This document shows, one piece after another, positions 11,008 to 24,460 of a stretch of DNA of 64,000 nucleotides. Each line of letters opens with the position of its first letter. The stretch's first letter is position 1. Under the pieces are notes generated by a model. It was given only the letters and a program-made list of their open reading frames with translations, was not told where the DNA came from and did no database searches. Position numbers and translations under genes: made by a program. This stretch comes from Chalciporus piperatus (lineage: Eukaryota; Basidiomycota; Agaricomycetes; Boletales; Boletaceae): NCBI GenBank assembly GCA_038093975.1, contig JBBPTG010000019.1, positions 186,001 to 250,000 of the forward strand, in the 5' to 3' direction.

Positions 11008-14000
11008 ATGTCTGCTGAGATACCAGTAGCGATTATCGGTATCGGCTGCAAATTTCCTGGAGGATCAGATAACAAGGACCTGTACTATGAGTTTCTGCGG
11101 AACAAGGTATTTTTTGTTGCATCCCATTTTTGCGCGCTCACTATATGGCAATAGGGCGATGGAATGGAGGCTCCTCCACCTGAGAGGTGGATTCACGAAG
11201 CGTGGTATGGTGAGTCGACCAATCTTCATGTTTCGAGTCGCGTAGTCGGTAACGTCTAACCGCGTTCAATAGGTGGAAAGGATGAACCAGGAAAATACCA
11301 CACAACGAAGCTAGGGTTTGTCACTGGCATCGACCAGTTCGACCCTCTTGAATTTGGTATCTCATCGAAAGAAGCGGGTCACTTCGATCCTGCTATCCGG
11401 CTCACACTGGAAGCTGCCCAGGCGGTACGGGGTCTCAGTCTTCTCGCTTTATTGCAACGGTGCTAAATTGTACAATCAAGGCGCTTCAAGATTCTGGGAT
11501 TGATTACAGAGGGTCAAACACGGGTGTCTACTTTGGCAACCTGTTGACTACCGTCGATGAAATCGACGATGAGCGATTTGAGGCTAACAACTACAACGGT
11601 GTTGGGCGCTGTGTCTCGATCCGCGCCAACCGGATTTCTTTCACGTTTGACCTCCGCGGTCCCTCGCTGACTGTTGATACTGGTATGTTTTTTGTGTCTT
11701 TGGAAGAGACATATTCACGCTCGGGATTGTACAGCCTGTTCCGCATCAGCGACTGCCATGCATTTGGCGCTGTCCTCTGTCAAGCTTGGCGAAGTTGATC
11801 AAGCACTTGTTGTCGGTGTGTTAAAATTGGTGTTGTCATATGATAAGCATGATTACGACATCGAACAGGTGCCAACACGATCATCAACCCCGAACATACC
11901 GTTGTGTTCTCAAAGCTTGGCGTCCTGTCGCCCACTGGGTCGTGTAAGTCATTCGACGCGTCTGCTGATGGATATGCGCGCTCTGAGGGCATAGCTGCCG
12001 TTCTCGTCAAACGGCTCGACCGCGCTCTTGCGGATGGAGATTCCATCTATTCCGTTATCTCTGGCAGCGCCATCAATGCTAACGGCAAGGGAAAGAGTTT
12101 GACGATGCCCGAAGGAGATATGCAGGCCGAAACGATCAAGGAAGCATACCGGGTTGCTAACAGAGATCCGGCAGAATCATTCTACGTAGAACTCCACGCT
12201 ACTGGTGAGTCGGTCACCAATTGGTTGGCCGAAGGTACGCGGTGGGAGTATGATGCTGATTTCGAAATACAGGAACCAAGGTTGGTGACCCTATTGAAAC
12301 CAATGCAGCAGGAAAGGTATTCTCTCAAGGCCGTGACGAGGGAAATACTCTCAGGTGAGTTTCGGCTGTGTCAAGTTCTGATCGTCTGCTCACGATGTCT
12401 TTCAGAGTTGGAAGTGTGAAGTCAAACATTGGCCACACGGAAGGATGCAGTTTCCTCGCGAGTTTGGTCAAGGTCGCCATGATGTTGCACCACAAAGAGA
12501 TTATTCCCAACATCCGATTCAACAAGGCTAACGCCAAGATCGACTTCTCTGCTCTGAAGATGTCTGTGCAAACTGAGGTATGTTTTACTGTTCTCGCGCT
12601 TTTGGTCGTCATCTCATACATCACGTGACGTTAGCTCGAAAGTATGAAGCCAGAAATGGCTGCCAAAAGTGGAACATGGGTCACATCGATCTCGTCCTAC
12701 GGTGTTGGGGGATCAAATGCCCACATCGTGTTAGAGACGGCAGAGACCGTCGCTGATCTCGCCAAGCCTGCCATTTCCTCTGCCCCTCCAAAGAAACCGT
12801 TGTACCTTTTCTCCATTGGTGCTCTTACGGAGTCTGGTCTGGCACGTTGGCAAGATGCTGTTGTCAAATCCTACAGCGGCGTTACCGACGACCGTACATT
12901 GCGATCGGTCGCTCGTGATCTCGGAAGGCAAACGCGCGCTTACCCTAGCCGTGCGTTCGCTGTGGCGTCATCCCTCGACGCGAACACAAAGTTCTCCAAG
13001 CCCGTCTTGACGAATTCTATCGCAAGCCCGAAACTGTGCTTGGTCTTTGCAGGCCAGGGTCCCCAACATATCTTCATGGGTCGTCAACTTGCCGAAGCTT
13101 ATCCTGCTTTCCTTGCCTCTGTTCGAGAGAGTGACCGTATCCTCGTTGAGAGGTATGGTCAAGAATCCATGCTTGAGCGCACGGGTCTCTTTGTCCCAGG
13201 AGCCGAGTGCAAGCTGTCGCCGACCGGAGTGTGGCCCGTACAGGAGGTCGTCCTATCGCTCGTGTTTGTCCAGACCGCATTGGTGGACCTTGTGAAAAGC
13301 TTAGGTATCAAGTACGATATGGTTGTTGGTCACAGGTACGGGAAGTCGTCTACGTCGATTATCATCGCTGACGGTGGTACAGTATCGGTGAGATCGCCAT
13401 GGGTTATGCATCTGGTCACTATGATCGCGAGATGGCGATCGGTATCGCAGTCGCTCGTGCAGCCGCTATGACCCGCGCAGAGGGCAATGGTGCCATGGTC
13501 GCTCTCGGTGTTGGCGTCCAAAGGGCGAAGACAATGATCCGCAAGGTCCTTTCGCGTGCAAAGGTATCCGCCGGATTATGGATTGCCGGTATCAACTCTC
13601 CCCAAGCTGTCACGGTTGCTGGTCAACACGAACTCATCGATGCCATGGTTGAGCTCGCGAACGACCCGGACGCCAAGGTCTTCGCTGCGAAGCTTCGTGT
13701 TACATGTGCATTCCATACACCACTCATGGAGCCTCAAGAGGAACTGTTCAAGCAGCGTATCGCGGAGACGCCTCTCGTCCAGGGAACCAAGACTCCCACA
13801 GCCCGCGTCATGTCTACCACTGATGGTAAATGGCTTGATCGCGATCTCGACATCAACTACTGTTGGGATAACATTCGTCGCCCTGTCCTCTTCGGAACTG
13901 CTATCAACAGAATCATCGCCGACGAGGGTGCCGATGTCCAATTCTTGGAGATTACTCCTCACCCAGTATTGAAGGCCTACATCGAACAATGTGGCGGTCA

Positions 14001-17000
14001 ACCCATCAGCCTGATCCGTCGTCCAAACCCCAAGGTCCCTGCTCAGAATACCGGCGAGCACTATCAGCTCTTGGAGGGAATTGGGAATCTTCTCAGTTCC
14101 GGCTTCAAGACCGTGGATTTCAACAAACTGTGCGCGTCCCAGGATGGCGTCACCGGCTTCGTGAAGGCTAAGCTGCCCGATTATGCTTACAACAAGTCTC
14201 ACTCCTGGGTCGAGTCCGGAAACGGTCAATCTATTAGGCTTCAAGGGAAGCGTCGTCCCATCGCCGATCCTCACTTCCGTATCAACGTCGATTCTCACCC
14301 TTCTTTCACTGGTCACGTCGTTTTTGATGCCGTGCTCTTCCCCGCCTCAGGGTGCGTTACAAATATTGTCTTCTACGATTTGTTCTGATTCGTTTGCAAA
14401 CAGCTACGTCGAGAGTATGCTCGAGAACGGAGCGATGGTTCTCACGAACGTCAAGATCCACAAACCTCTTGTTCTCAATGGTACCGGTTCTGTCCCCGGT
14501 CACGCTGGCTGCGTCATCAATAGCAACAGCAACGACTGGGAGTTCAGGGCTGCGACCACCCCCAACTTCGTAAACGGCAACATCGTCCTCGATTCTGTCT
14601 ACGCCAGCGGTAATTTCTATCCCCTCAACCCGGTCTACGATGAGGATGCACCCCGAATGTTTGACATCCAGTCTAAGCTTGCTCGATCTATCGGTTCCAT
14701 CACTGGGGATGAGTTCTACGACTCCCTCCCTTCCGCATACCGCTATCAAGACTGCTTCAGAAATCACCTCAAGGTCGTGCACGAGATCCACGACGAGAAC
14801 AGCTGGGGCTCCAAGGCATACCTCGGTCGCCTGGAGGTTTCCGAGGAAACCAGTTCCTCCGTTTTCGACAACGGCTACGCCATCCACCCTGGTATCCTGG
14901 ACAGCATCACGCAGTGCGGTCTCGGGATGTTCATCAACATGGAAACGAAGCAGTTCGACTTCAACGGCGTTTTCCTTCCGGTGAAGATCGACGCTGTTCG
15001 TCGTTGGGACTCGAAAGATGGGCCCAACCTTGATGCTGAGATCAAGAAGGGTATCTGGGCGTACCATACGGCTGTCACCTGGGCTCCTGAAGGTCCCTTC
15101 AAGTCGAACTACATTGTCACGAACTCGGAAGGCAGGGTCCTCCTTACAATCGAAGGCTTCGAGATTGCTCTCGCTCCCAGTGATGCACCCGTTGTCATTG
15201 GCGACAACAGCCGCGAAGAGCGTCTGGCCACTACGTGGCAATCAAAATCTTTCCCTTCTACGCTCGCATCGTTGCCACCCAAAGCTTCCCTGCCTTCTGT
15301 CTTCAAACTCCTCGCACAGGACGCTGCCGCTGCCGGAAGGAAGGTTATCCGGGCTGTTGATTTGGCGAAGACCTCTGTCATCGCTGTTGAGCTCGGCTCG
15401 ACGCTCAGTGAGCTCGTCGACGGGTCTGGCGTTGTCGTTGAATACGTTTGTGCTGCTGGTACTCCTGAGGACGCGGATGCGAAGACGAAGGTCCTCGGAT
15501 ACTCTCATGCGAGATCTTTGGCGCTCGAGTCGTGGAACTTGGGAGAAAAGGTCGAAAACACTGCGTTCTGCAGGTGAGTGGATCCATCTGGAAGATTTCT
15601 TTCAACGCTGAACGTAGATCTGCCAGTTTCGACATTGCGCTCCACCAAGTCGACCTTTCCGCCGTCGAAGTCAACGTTGCTTCCATCGCCAATTTCCTTG
15701 TGACGAACGGTGTTGCTCTCCTATCAGTGACGGGTGAGATAAATCGGTGTCTCGGTCTTTCGAGAGGTTCCTAATCGTACGACGCAGACTCTGGAGTTCG
15801 TGTGGAAGACACGAGCGTCGAGGCTCTCTCCTTGAGCACGTTGGCGGAGAAATTGTCTGCCCTCTCGGGAGCCACTGTTCATGTCTCTGATCTCGGCGAC
15901 GGGAACGCCCTCATATACGTCAAGATTACGCAGTCCACCCTCACTCTCCCTGCAGGTCCGTTCAAGAGCGTCATCATCCAGGCTTTCGCACACGATTCAG
16001 AAGGAGACCTCATCGAGATCGCGAAGAACATCTCTTCCGAAGCAGAGTTCTGGATCACCGGAAACGACGACGCTGCTGGCATCGGTGCGCTTGGTGTCGC
16101 ATCCTGCCTCATCGCCGAATCTCCCGAGTATCAAGTGTACTCTGTCCTCTTTGAGGACCACTCGCTAAACGAAGAGGCACGCGAGAAGGTCGTACACGAT
16201 CTACGCAAGAATTCGCTTCTCCTCGAGCAACATATGAAGATCAGCATGAACGGCGAGGTGCTCGTACGCCGTCTGGTGCACGGTGGCGCGGATGTCAGGG
16301 ACTTTACGGTTCTTGCTTCTGGCTTGACCGGCGGATCTGGAGCTCTGGCGGCGTATTTCCCGCCGAACCTCAGGGATTCGGATGTGGAGGTCGAGGTTGA
16401 GGCCCTCGGCACCGAGTCCAATGCGTCGTCTCGGTCGGCGTTAATCTTCGTTGGACGTGTCAAGTCCAGAGGAAACAAGGTTTCACGATTCGCCGCTGGC
16501 GTTTCGGTACGTGTTTCTGTTTTCCATTGATTGGTGTGTATTAATATTTCGTATGAAGGTCGTTGGAATTACCTGCCAGACGCCTACAAACGTCATCATT
16601 GCACCTGAAGACACCGTCGTTGCGCTCCCCGACGGAGTTACAGCTACAGACGCTGCTGGGATACCTGTCACATTCATTTCAGCCTGGATTGGTCTCGTCG
16701 GCCGTGCCGCTATCTCAGCTTCGTCAGCTGTTCTCGTCCACGATGCTACTTCAGGTAAGGTTCTTGCGTGTGCTCTTTGAATCGAGCTTATTGAATACTT
16801 TCGTAGCTGCTGGTTTCGCGGCGGTTCAGTTCGCCCAACGGCTCGGTGCAAAGGTTTTCTGCACTGTCCTTAACGTGCAAGAGGCAGCAGAAATATCGAG
16901 CAACCTCAACCTCCCGAGTTCTAGCATCGTTCTCGTCGCCGACTTCGATCTCACAGCCGCTGAATGGATTCGTTCTGGGGTCGTCACTGAGTTCGACGTC

Positions 17001-20000
17001 ATTTTCAATGGTGGCAACAGGCAGGCATTTGCTCTCAACGCAGACCATCTTTCAGTATTCGGGAGTTACGTTCAAATCCAACACGACGGGGTTGCTTTGA
17101 TTCCTAATGGAACTGCATTTTCACACGTCCTCAATGTCAACCGCTTCGCAGCTGCTTCTCCCTCTTTCCTCGCCACCGTTATCTCCGACGTGCTCACCAA
17201 GCATGCATCCGAGCCGTTCAAGACTCGCTCGCGCACTGTCACCATGTCAGCCTACCAAGCATCGAAGTCGAACAACGCGGACGCTATCGTCATCGTTCCC
17301 GAAGCTCCCTCCAATCTAAGGGTTGACCCCACTGGGCAACTCTTCGATTCTCGCAAGTCTTACATCCTCATCGGTGGCTGCAGTGAACTCGGTGTGCGCA
17401 TTACTGAGTGGATGACGTATCGCGGTGCTCGCCACATCTTCTTAACCAGCCGTCGTGGAGAAAGGGCTCTCACCAAATGTGACAACATGTACATCCGCAG
17501 TCTTCGTAGCAAAGGTATTCAAGTTGAAGTGATCGCAGCCGATGCGATCGACAAGGCACAGACTGCCTCCGTCATCGAGCAGGCTAGGAAGGCTGGACCG
17601 ATCGGAGGACTCTTCGTCATGACCGTTGTTCTTCGGGATGCCAAGTTCACCAACCTGACTCAACAGTCGTTCGACGAGGTGTACCAGTCCAAGGTCGCAG
17701 TTCTCAACACCATCCGCAGTTGCGTCGACCTTTCGACGATCGACTTCATGCTCTTGTTCTCCACCATTGGTTCCGTGTTCGGCAATGCAGGTCAAGCCGC
17801 GTACTGCGCATCGCAACTGTGAGTACCTCGCGGTTCGTTTCTGTCCTGTCCTGTACTGAGTCGCGTGGTCAGTTACTTGGACCGTATCGCGGACACACTT
17901 CCGAACACTATATCCATGTCGTTCCCTCCCATTACCGATTCAGGTATCTTCAAGCGTCTCGTCGTTTCATCGAAGGGCAAGGCGAACACCGCTCAACTCG
18001 TCAAGACCGGTATGACAACCGAACAAGTTTGCAACTTCATCGGAGACTCGCTAGTCCGCAAGATCGCCCACTACGTGCCGATGCTCGCTATCGACGATGC
18101 ACCGAATACTTTCCCCGCGTGCGAGCCTCTTTTGTATAGCCATCTCTTGTCCAAGCGGTTCCTCGTGGCCTCTGGCTCTGGCGGCAACGACGGTGATGGT
18201 GTCGAATCGCCTGCCACTATACTTGCATCGTTGTTGAGCATGGATGTTGCGCAAATCAGCGAGAACGCGCTCATCACTAGCTTCGGTCTCGACTCCCTTG
18301 GAGGTAAGTGTAGTGGCGAATTTTTCGTGGTACGTAGCTAACCAAAGTCTAGCAACCCGGTACAGCAACCAACTCAAATCTCGTCTTGGAATCCAAGTCA
18401 GCCAGATCGAGCTTCTTGGTTCGACGACTATCGCTACCTTGAATGAGCTGGTCGCCAACGTTGGCGCGAGCGCTGGCAAGGGCGAAGCTTTCGCGGTAGA
18501 CGACGGTGCTGCGAAATACGGATACCCTCTCGTTCCCATTCTCAACGATCGTCTCGCATATGACGAACCATACACGTCGGACGCCTCTCCTCACCAATAC
18601 CGTATCTGGTTGGCTCAGGTACGTTGACATCATTTTAGAATGTTCCCGTCTTAACTCTTTACCGCAGCGCGAGCTTGACAATTCCAGGAAGCGCACCGTC
18701 CAGAAGATTGACGCTAACATGTCTCGCTACGGAGCGACCCAATGGGATACTCACGAAGGGAACTTCGTTACGCTCCACACTGAGACTCCTCTTGATGTTG
18801 ATCGCATGACGGACGCATTCGAGGAGGTTGTCCAGCGTCACGGCGCTTTGCGTACGACCTTCTCGTGGAATGAAGAACTTGGAAAGCTCGAGCAGACGAT
18901 CTATCCGAACGTCGCTTTCAAGGCGTCCCTCATCGATCTTTCCGGGGAGCCTGATGCTGAAGCGAAAGCCTACGAGATCAGTCTTGCGGCTAATAAGGAC
19001 CCCGACTTCAAACTGGACCGTCTCCCTCTCTTGGCCGCAATCATGTTCGACCTCGGTGGAGGTGGTTGGGCTTTCAGCATCGTCGTCCACCATATCATCA
19101 TCGACGAGGCATCTCTCGGTATCTTTTTCTATGATCTGTTCAAGATCTACTTAGATGGCCCCGGAAGCTTACCGGACGTGCCCGTTCACTTCTCCGACTT
19201 CAGCGACTGGATTCTGAAGACCTCCGAACGAAGGGCTGAGCTCAAGGTGGAGCACCTGAAGTTCTGGGCTGACAAGCTTGCAGACCCCCAACCTCTTCAC
19301 CTCACTCTTGCTACTCCGTCAGACCGCGAGATCGCACCTGTCACTCAAATCGAAGCCAAGATTGGTGTCGGTGCCCTCGAAGCGTACAACAAAGCGGTTC
19401 TCGAAATCGGTACCACAGCGTTCGCGGGATTCTTCGCAGCATACAACGTCCTCCTTCATAAGTACTCCGACCAGTCCAGCTTCGTCGTGGGCACTACGGT
19501 CACGCAGCGCAACCTGCCCATGTTGACTAACGTGATCGGTTTCTTCGCAAACATCCTCCCTATCGAGACGACCATCGACGAGACGCTCACGTTCACCGAG
19601 TATCTCAGGCAGTTCAAGGAGTCCTTGATTGCATATTTGGCGCATGATGAAGTGACATTCGAGGACATCGTTGCGCAGGGTAAATCCTCATCCACCGGTC
19701 GTGGATACTTCAAGCACCTCTTCGCTCCTGGAGGAGTGAACATGCAAACCATTTCTCAGCTTTCACGCAGCCACATCGTGCCCAAGTCTATAACGGCCCT
19801 CCCGAACGGCGAAGAACAATACGAGTTCTTACTTACCGTCTTCACAACCACCGGTCAGGTCAGCCTTCGATTCGACAACCACCTCTATACCGAGGACGCA
19901 GCGCGTCAATTCTTGGACGCCTACATTTCCCTCGTGGAAATGCTTGGCCAGGACCCCAACCGCAAGATCCAGGACATCTCCGTTGTCAGCGACATCGAGC

Positions 20001-22863
20001 ACGAACGTCTCATCAAGGAATTGTCCTCGACTGCCGAAGTCGCTGTTGAGGAGACTTGCCTCCACCACTTGTTCGAAAAGCAGTGCGAGATGACGCCACT
20101 CTCCACAGCAGTCGAATTTGAGGATCAGACATTGAACTACACGGAGCTCAACCACTTGGCCAACCGTGTCGCGAAGTCCCTCGTTCAGCAGGGGGTGCGT
20201 CCCGGTGATGTTGTCGCGCTCTGTTTCGACCGTGGCATCAGCCAGATTGTGGGTGTGTTGGCAGTTCTCAAAGCGGGCGGTGCATTCGTGCCATTGGATC
20301 CCGAGGACCCGACCCTCCGCAAGGAGCTCATGATCGAAGATTGCGGTGCAAAGGTTCTGCTGACGACCGTCAGCCACTTCAGAGTCTTCGAGAAGAGCCT
20401 AGCATCCAAAGTTCTAGTGAGTGTTTGTTTGCCAGGATCGTGACGACGGTATCTTGATGACCATTTTCAGATCGCTTATATCGACGACCCCAGCTATCAG
20501 AAGCGACTCTCCAGATTCGACCCGGAGAACTTCGAGGTTGAACAGCTCTCTCCATCCAGCTTGGCATACATCATGTAACCCACTCTCCTTCGTTCCTCCA
20601 ATCATGTTTTAATATTTTTCAAGGTTCACCAGCGGTAGTACCGGCAAGCCCAAGGGTGTCATGATTGAGCACCGTTCCATCTCCAACCTTGTGCAAAACT
20701 CAAGTGTCTACGGTTTCGCCCCAGGTGCTCGAGTCATGTCCTCACTTGCGTACACCTTCGATCCATTCATCGTCGACGTGTTCGGAACGCTCGCGCACGG
20801 CGCGACTCTCGTCACGGGAAGGAAAGAACTCGTGCTCGGAGACATATCCAAGGCCCTTCGTGGACTCTCCATCGGCGTCTTGCACGTCACACCTTCCATT
20901 CTCGCCGTCGTGCCCGTGGCCGATTACACTCACCTCCGCACTATAGTTGTTGCAGGCGAGGCTCTTGGAAAGAAACTCATCGAAGATTGGTCTGGCCGTG
21001 TCACCCTGCGCAACATGTATGGCCCTACGGAGGCTTCCGTCGACTGTGTGTCTTGCCATGTTACCTCAAATGCTCTTACAGGAGTCATCGGTCGTCCTCT
21101 TCCTAACTGTCGTATCTACATCTTGGACAAGCACCTCCGCCCCACTCCCATCGGTGTCGAGGGAGAGCTCTACATCGGAGGTATTCAGCTCGCACGCGGT
21201 TATCTCAACCAGCCCGAGCTCACTGCCGCAGCATTCATCCCAAACCCCTTCGTGCCCGGAGAACGTATGTACAAGTCCGGAGACATCGCGTTGTACCGCC
21301 CTGACGGGAACATCGAGTACTGCGGACGTGTCGACAGACAGATCAAGCTTCGCGGTCAGCGTATTGAGCTGGGAGAGATTGAGGACACTATCGCCAAGTA
21401 TCCCGCCGTTCAACGTGGTGCAGTCGTCATTCGTACGGTGCAGGATGCGCCTGCGATCGTCGCCTTTGTGGAGTTCAAGGCTGAGTCACAGAGTCAGTTG
21501 GAGGACCAGGAGGAGGCTCTCAAGGTCTTCGTTGCCGAGCGCCTGCCTAGGTTCATGTACCCATCCCTTATTGCTGTCCTTCCCCAACTCCCTGCATCGC
21601 GAAGCGGCAAGATCGACCGCAATGCACTGAAACAGATGGACCTCTCGGCGTTCAGTCCCGATCTCAACGCTGACATGGGTTCGCCCGTCGGCGATGTGGA
21701 AGTTGAGCTCATGAACATCTTCAGCAAGACGTTGAGGGTCGCCAACGGCACCTTCGGAGTTGCACACGATCTTTTCGCTTTCGGTTTGAACTCGCTGATG
21801 GCGGTCCAAGCAGCGGGAGTCATTTCCAAGACGTTCAACGTCCACATCGGGCTGAACCACATTTACTTGAGGTAAGTCGTTCGGCGTACAACGCTTGTCG
21901 TGATTTCTTAAATTTTACTGCTAGGCCAACTCTTCGGGAGCTTGGCAACTTGATCGTTGATGCCATGGGTCAAGACACCCGCGCAATTATGGAGGCTGAA
22001 GACGCAGACGCAGGCGCAGACTACCTCGTCGAACTCTTGCCCATCAAGAAGAAGGGCATTCAACCCCGTGTCTTTATCGTTCACGACATCACTGGAATGA
22101 CCACCCCCCTCATGCGTCTCGGTGCATTCATGCCTAATGAGTTGTACGGCATCGGTGACAAACACTTCGGTTCACCCACTGGTTTCTCGACTATCGAGTC
22201 CATGGCTGATCACTACATTTCGCTGATCAAGAGCATTCAGCCCGAGGGCCCATACTTCGTTTCCGGTTACTCGTATGGTGGCTCAGTCGCTCTTTGCATC
22301 GCCTGCAAGCTAACCAACGCCGGAGACACCGTCGAGCATCTCATTCTCTTCGATCCCATCTACATCCCTACCGTAGAGCGCCAGGGTCTCAAGTCCACAG
22401 ACTGGATCCAAAGCTCTGTCGACCGTTTCGAAGCCAACTTCGCGGACATTGGAGAGAAGTGGAAGAACATGCTACGCATTGAGATCCGTAAGAACTTGGA
22501 ATCGATGTTCGATTTCGAGCCCGAGCGCTTTGACGGTCGTACGACATTGATCGTTCCCAAGGACCGCTCGTGGTACCGTAGCGGGAAAGCCAGTGACTTT
22601 GACACTGGTCTCGACGACCACAATGGATGGGACAAGATCATCAAAAACTTGGACATGAAGGTCACTCCGGGAGGTATGCACGACACTATGTTCGCTCCTG
22701 CTCACGTGAAGGGGCTTGCTGGGGTGTTGAAAGAGATTCTTGGCATCGTGAGTCGTATTTTTTTTGACGCTGGAGAGTCAGTCGACTGATGCGCTCTTTC
22801 CAACAGGAATCGGTCCCACTGAAACCCACACCAACCAGAGCTGCCAGAAGCAAAAAAGCGTAG
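11008..22863 (+). CDS. Hybrid PKS-NRPS megasynthase ending in a thioesterase
   Basis: Builds a reduced polyketide, joins it to an amino acid and releases the product. The 22 exons are 11008-11106, 11155-11209, 11273-11424, 11481-11682, 11735-11815, 11869-12204, 12273-12354, 12406-12577, 12635-13335, 13383-14351, 14404-15573, 15618-15733, 15788-16506, 16559-16754, 16807-17818, 17873-18303, 18353-18618, 18668-20416, 20471-20574, 20624-21871, 21925-22747, 22807-22863, giving 3,579 residues. KS: VDTACSAS, HATGT, NIGHTEG. AT (about 525-850): GHSIGE, FHTPLM. DH (about 915-1215): HVVFDAVLFP and HPGILD. Residues about 1220-1400 resemble a dead methyltransferase. ER about 1600-1800. KR (about 1865-2010): GGCSELG, AGQAAYCASQ. 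ACP: FGLDSL (about 2157). C: HHIIIDEAS (about 2394). A (about 2720-3200): FTSGSTGKPKG, YGPTE. T: FGLNSL (about 3257). TE: GYSYGG (about 3400) with Asp and His partners. The domain order is clear; the product is unknown. Confidence 0.95.
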
Positions 22864-23204
22864 AAAATCTGTAGCATCGTCACGTTATTTCTCGATCATC
22901 TCGCCATCCATACCATCTCCTTTCTTTCTTGTCTGTTCTTGTCTCTCGCCGGGAATCTGTGTTGTTTAGTCACTTCATGGGAGGCAATGGTCGTCTAGAG
23001 CAACTTTGTACGTACTAGTATGTGTTGTATTGAATTCAAGTCACTTTCTCTTCTACGATGGGTGGACACCCGGCGATGATGCGACTGACGAGAGGAGCCC
23101 AATCGTCCAACATTTTTAGCTTGCCACTGGGGCAGTGTCGGCGCTCAACTTGTTGACTTGTGCTAACTTGAACGTCGAGGACGGCTTCGTGTACCAAGTT
23201 TGAC
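22864..23204. other. Intergenic spacer between the PKS-NRPS and IPK genes
   Basis: A 341-bp interval between two plus-strand genes. It must hold the megasynthase 3' end and the kinase promoter. I see no terminator-like, TATA-like or repeat structure that I could defend. Confidence 0.6.
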
Positions 23205-24460
23205 ATGACCAAATCACATTCAAAGCCCAAACGCTCACACACACTTCCACCGACGACTCCTCTTTCCCAACAAGTCGGTGGTCATGCAGGCGTACAAACT
23301 ACCGAGGACGACTCTCTCCTCCTGAAACCCGCCCTTCCGCGCGAAATTGCCTTTTACCAGTTCGTTCGAGACATCCCCGACACGTCGACGGGACTACACC
23401 CTCTCAAAGCATGGATACCCAATTTCTTCGGCATATTGAATCTAGAGGGAAGACTGGCCGACCCAACGGCCGACATCGAACCAGGAACCATCCCAGCTAT
23501 CATCCCAGCCTCAGAAGGGAATGATCCTTTTGGTGATCCAAACGACAACGCCAATGACTCAGATTCCAACGGTTCCTCACAAACCCTCGTCCTCCAGAAC
23601 TTGCTGTATGGCTATCGCAAACCTTGCATCCTCGACGTGAAGCTCGGAACTATCCTCTACGATGATGATGCTCCCGAGGAGAAAAAGGAGAGGATGATCA
23701 AGAAAGCTGCGGAAACGACCAGTCTGCAGACGGGGGTGAGATTGACTGGCTTCCAGGTGAGTGGATTTCGCTCGATCGACTCGAATCGCGACGCATCTGT
23801 ACACCCCAGGTGTATTCAAACCACTCCCCCGATCCGATCGTATACGGGAAAGAATACGGGTATGGCCTGAAGCCGCAACAGTTACAGGAGGGGATCGAGA
23901 ACTTCTTTCCCTGTTCAACCTCTGCTTCCCACATCGATGCCGACCCCAAATCGATCGAATCGAATTCTGCTGCAGGCCTCCCTCCAGATATCCTTCTTAC
24001 ACTCCTCACATCGCTCCACAGTACACTCAGCGATCTCCACAAAGACATTTCAGGCGCACACATGAGGATAGTCGGAGGTAGCGTGCTGATCATCTACGAA
24101 GGTGACTTGGAGAGGGCCGTTCTTGCAGCAGGTCGTGGAGGAGGGCCTGGTGATGTCGAAGAAATCGTAAACGAGGAGGAAGATGATGACCAGATCGAAG
24201 TGGAGGTCGATGAAAATGGGCAAATCGTTATGGACTCCATTCCGGGTGGTGTCGACGAGACTTCTTCTGAATCATCAGCATCGGAGGCACCACCCCGTTT
24301 GTTCACGGTCTCCCTCATCGACTTTGCTCACGCACGAGTTGCACCTGGAGAAGGGCCAGATGAAAGCATATTAACGGGAATGAAGACATTGATACACTTG
24401 GTAGACCAGAGGAGTCATGATGTTGCGAAGCTGAACGTCGGTAAAGGCCAGTCTCAGTGA
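23205..24460 (+). CDS. Inositol polyphosphate kinase (IPK/IPMK family)
   Basis: Phosphorylates soluble inositol polyphosphates using ATP. Fungal Arg82/IPMK-type enzymes make IP4/IP5 and also affect transcription. Two exons, 23205-23756 and 23810-24460, join as GFQ/VYSNH into 400 codons. The family signature PxxxDxKxG is present as PCILDVKLGT (about residue 142), followed by DD-rich sequence. The C-terminal ATP/metal-binding motif is present as LIDFAHAR, and an SVLIIYEG strand precedes a long acidic insert (EEDDDQIEVEVDE). Length fits an IPMK with an acidic insertion. It is probably a housekeeping gene next to the biosynthetic gene rather than part of it. Confidence 0.88.

Noticed and set aside
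13576..15241. Long minus-strand open frames opposite the PKS-NRPS (for example 13,576-14,316 and 14,357-15,241)
   Set aside because: They are antisense shadows of a GC-biased coding region. They contain no domains, and the plus strand has clear catalytic motifs and consistent introns.
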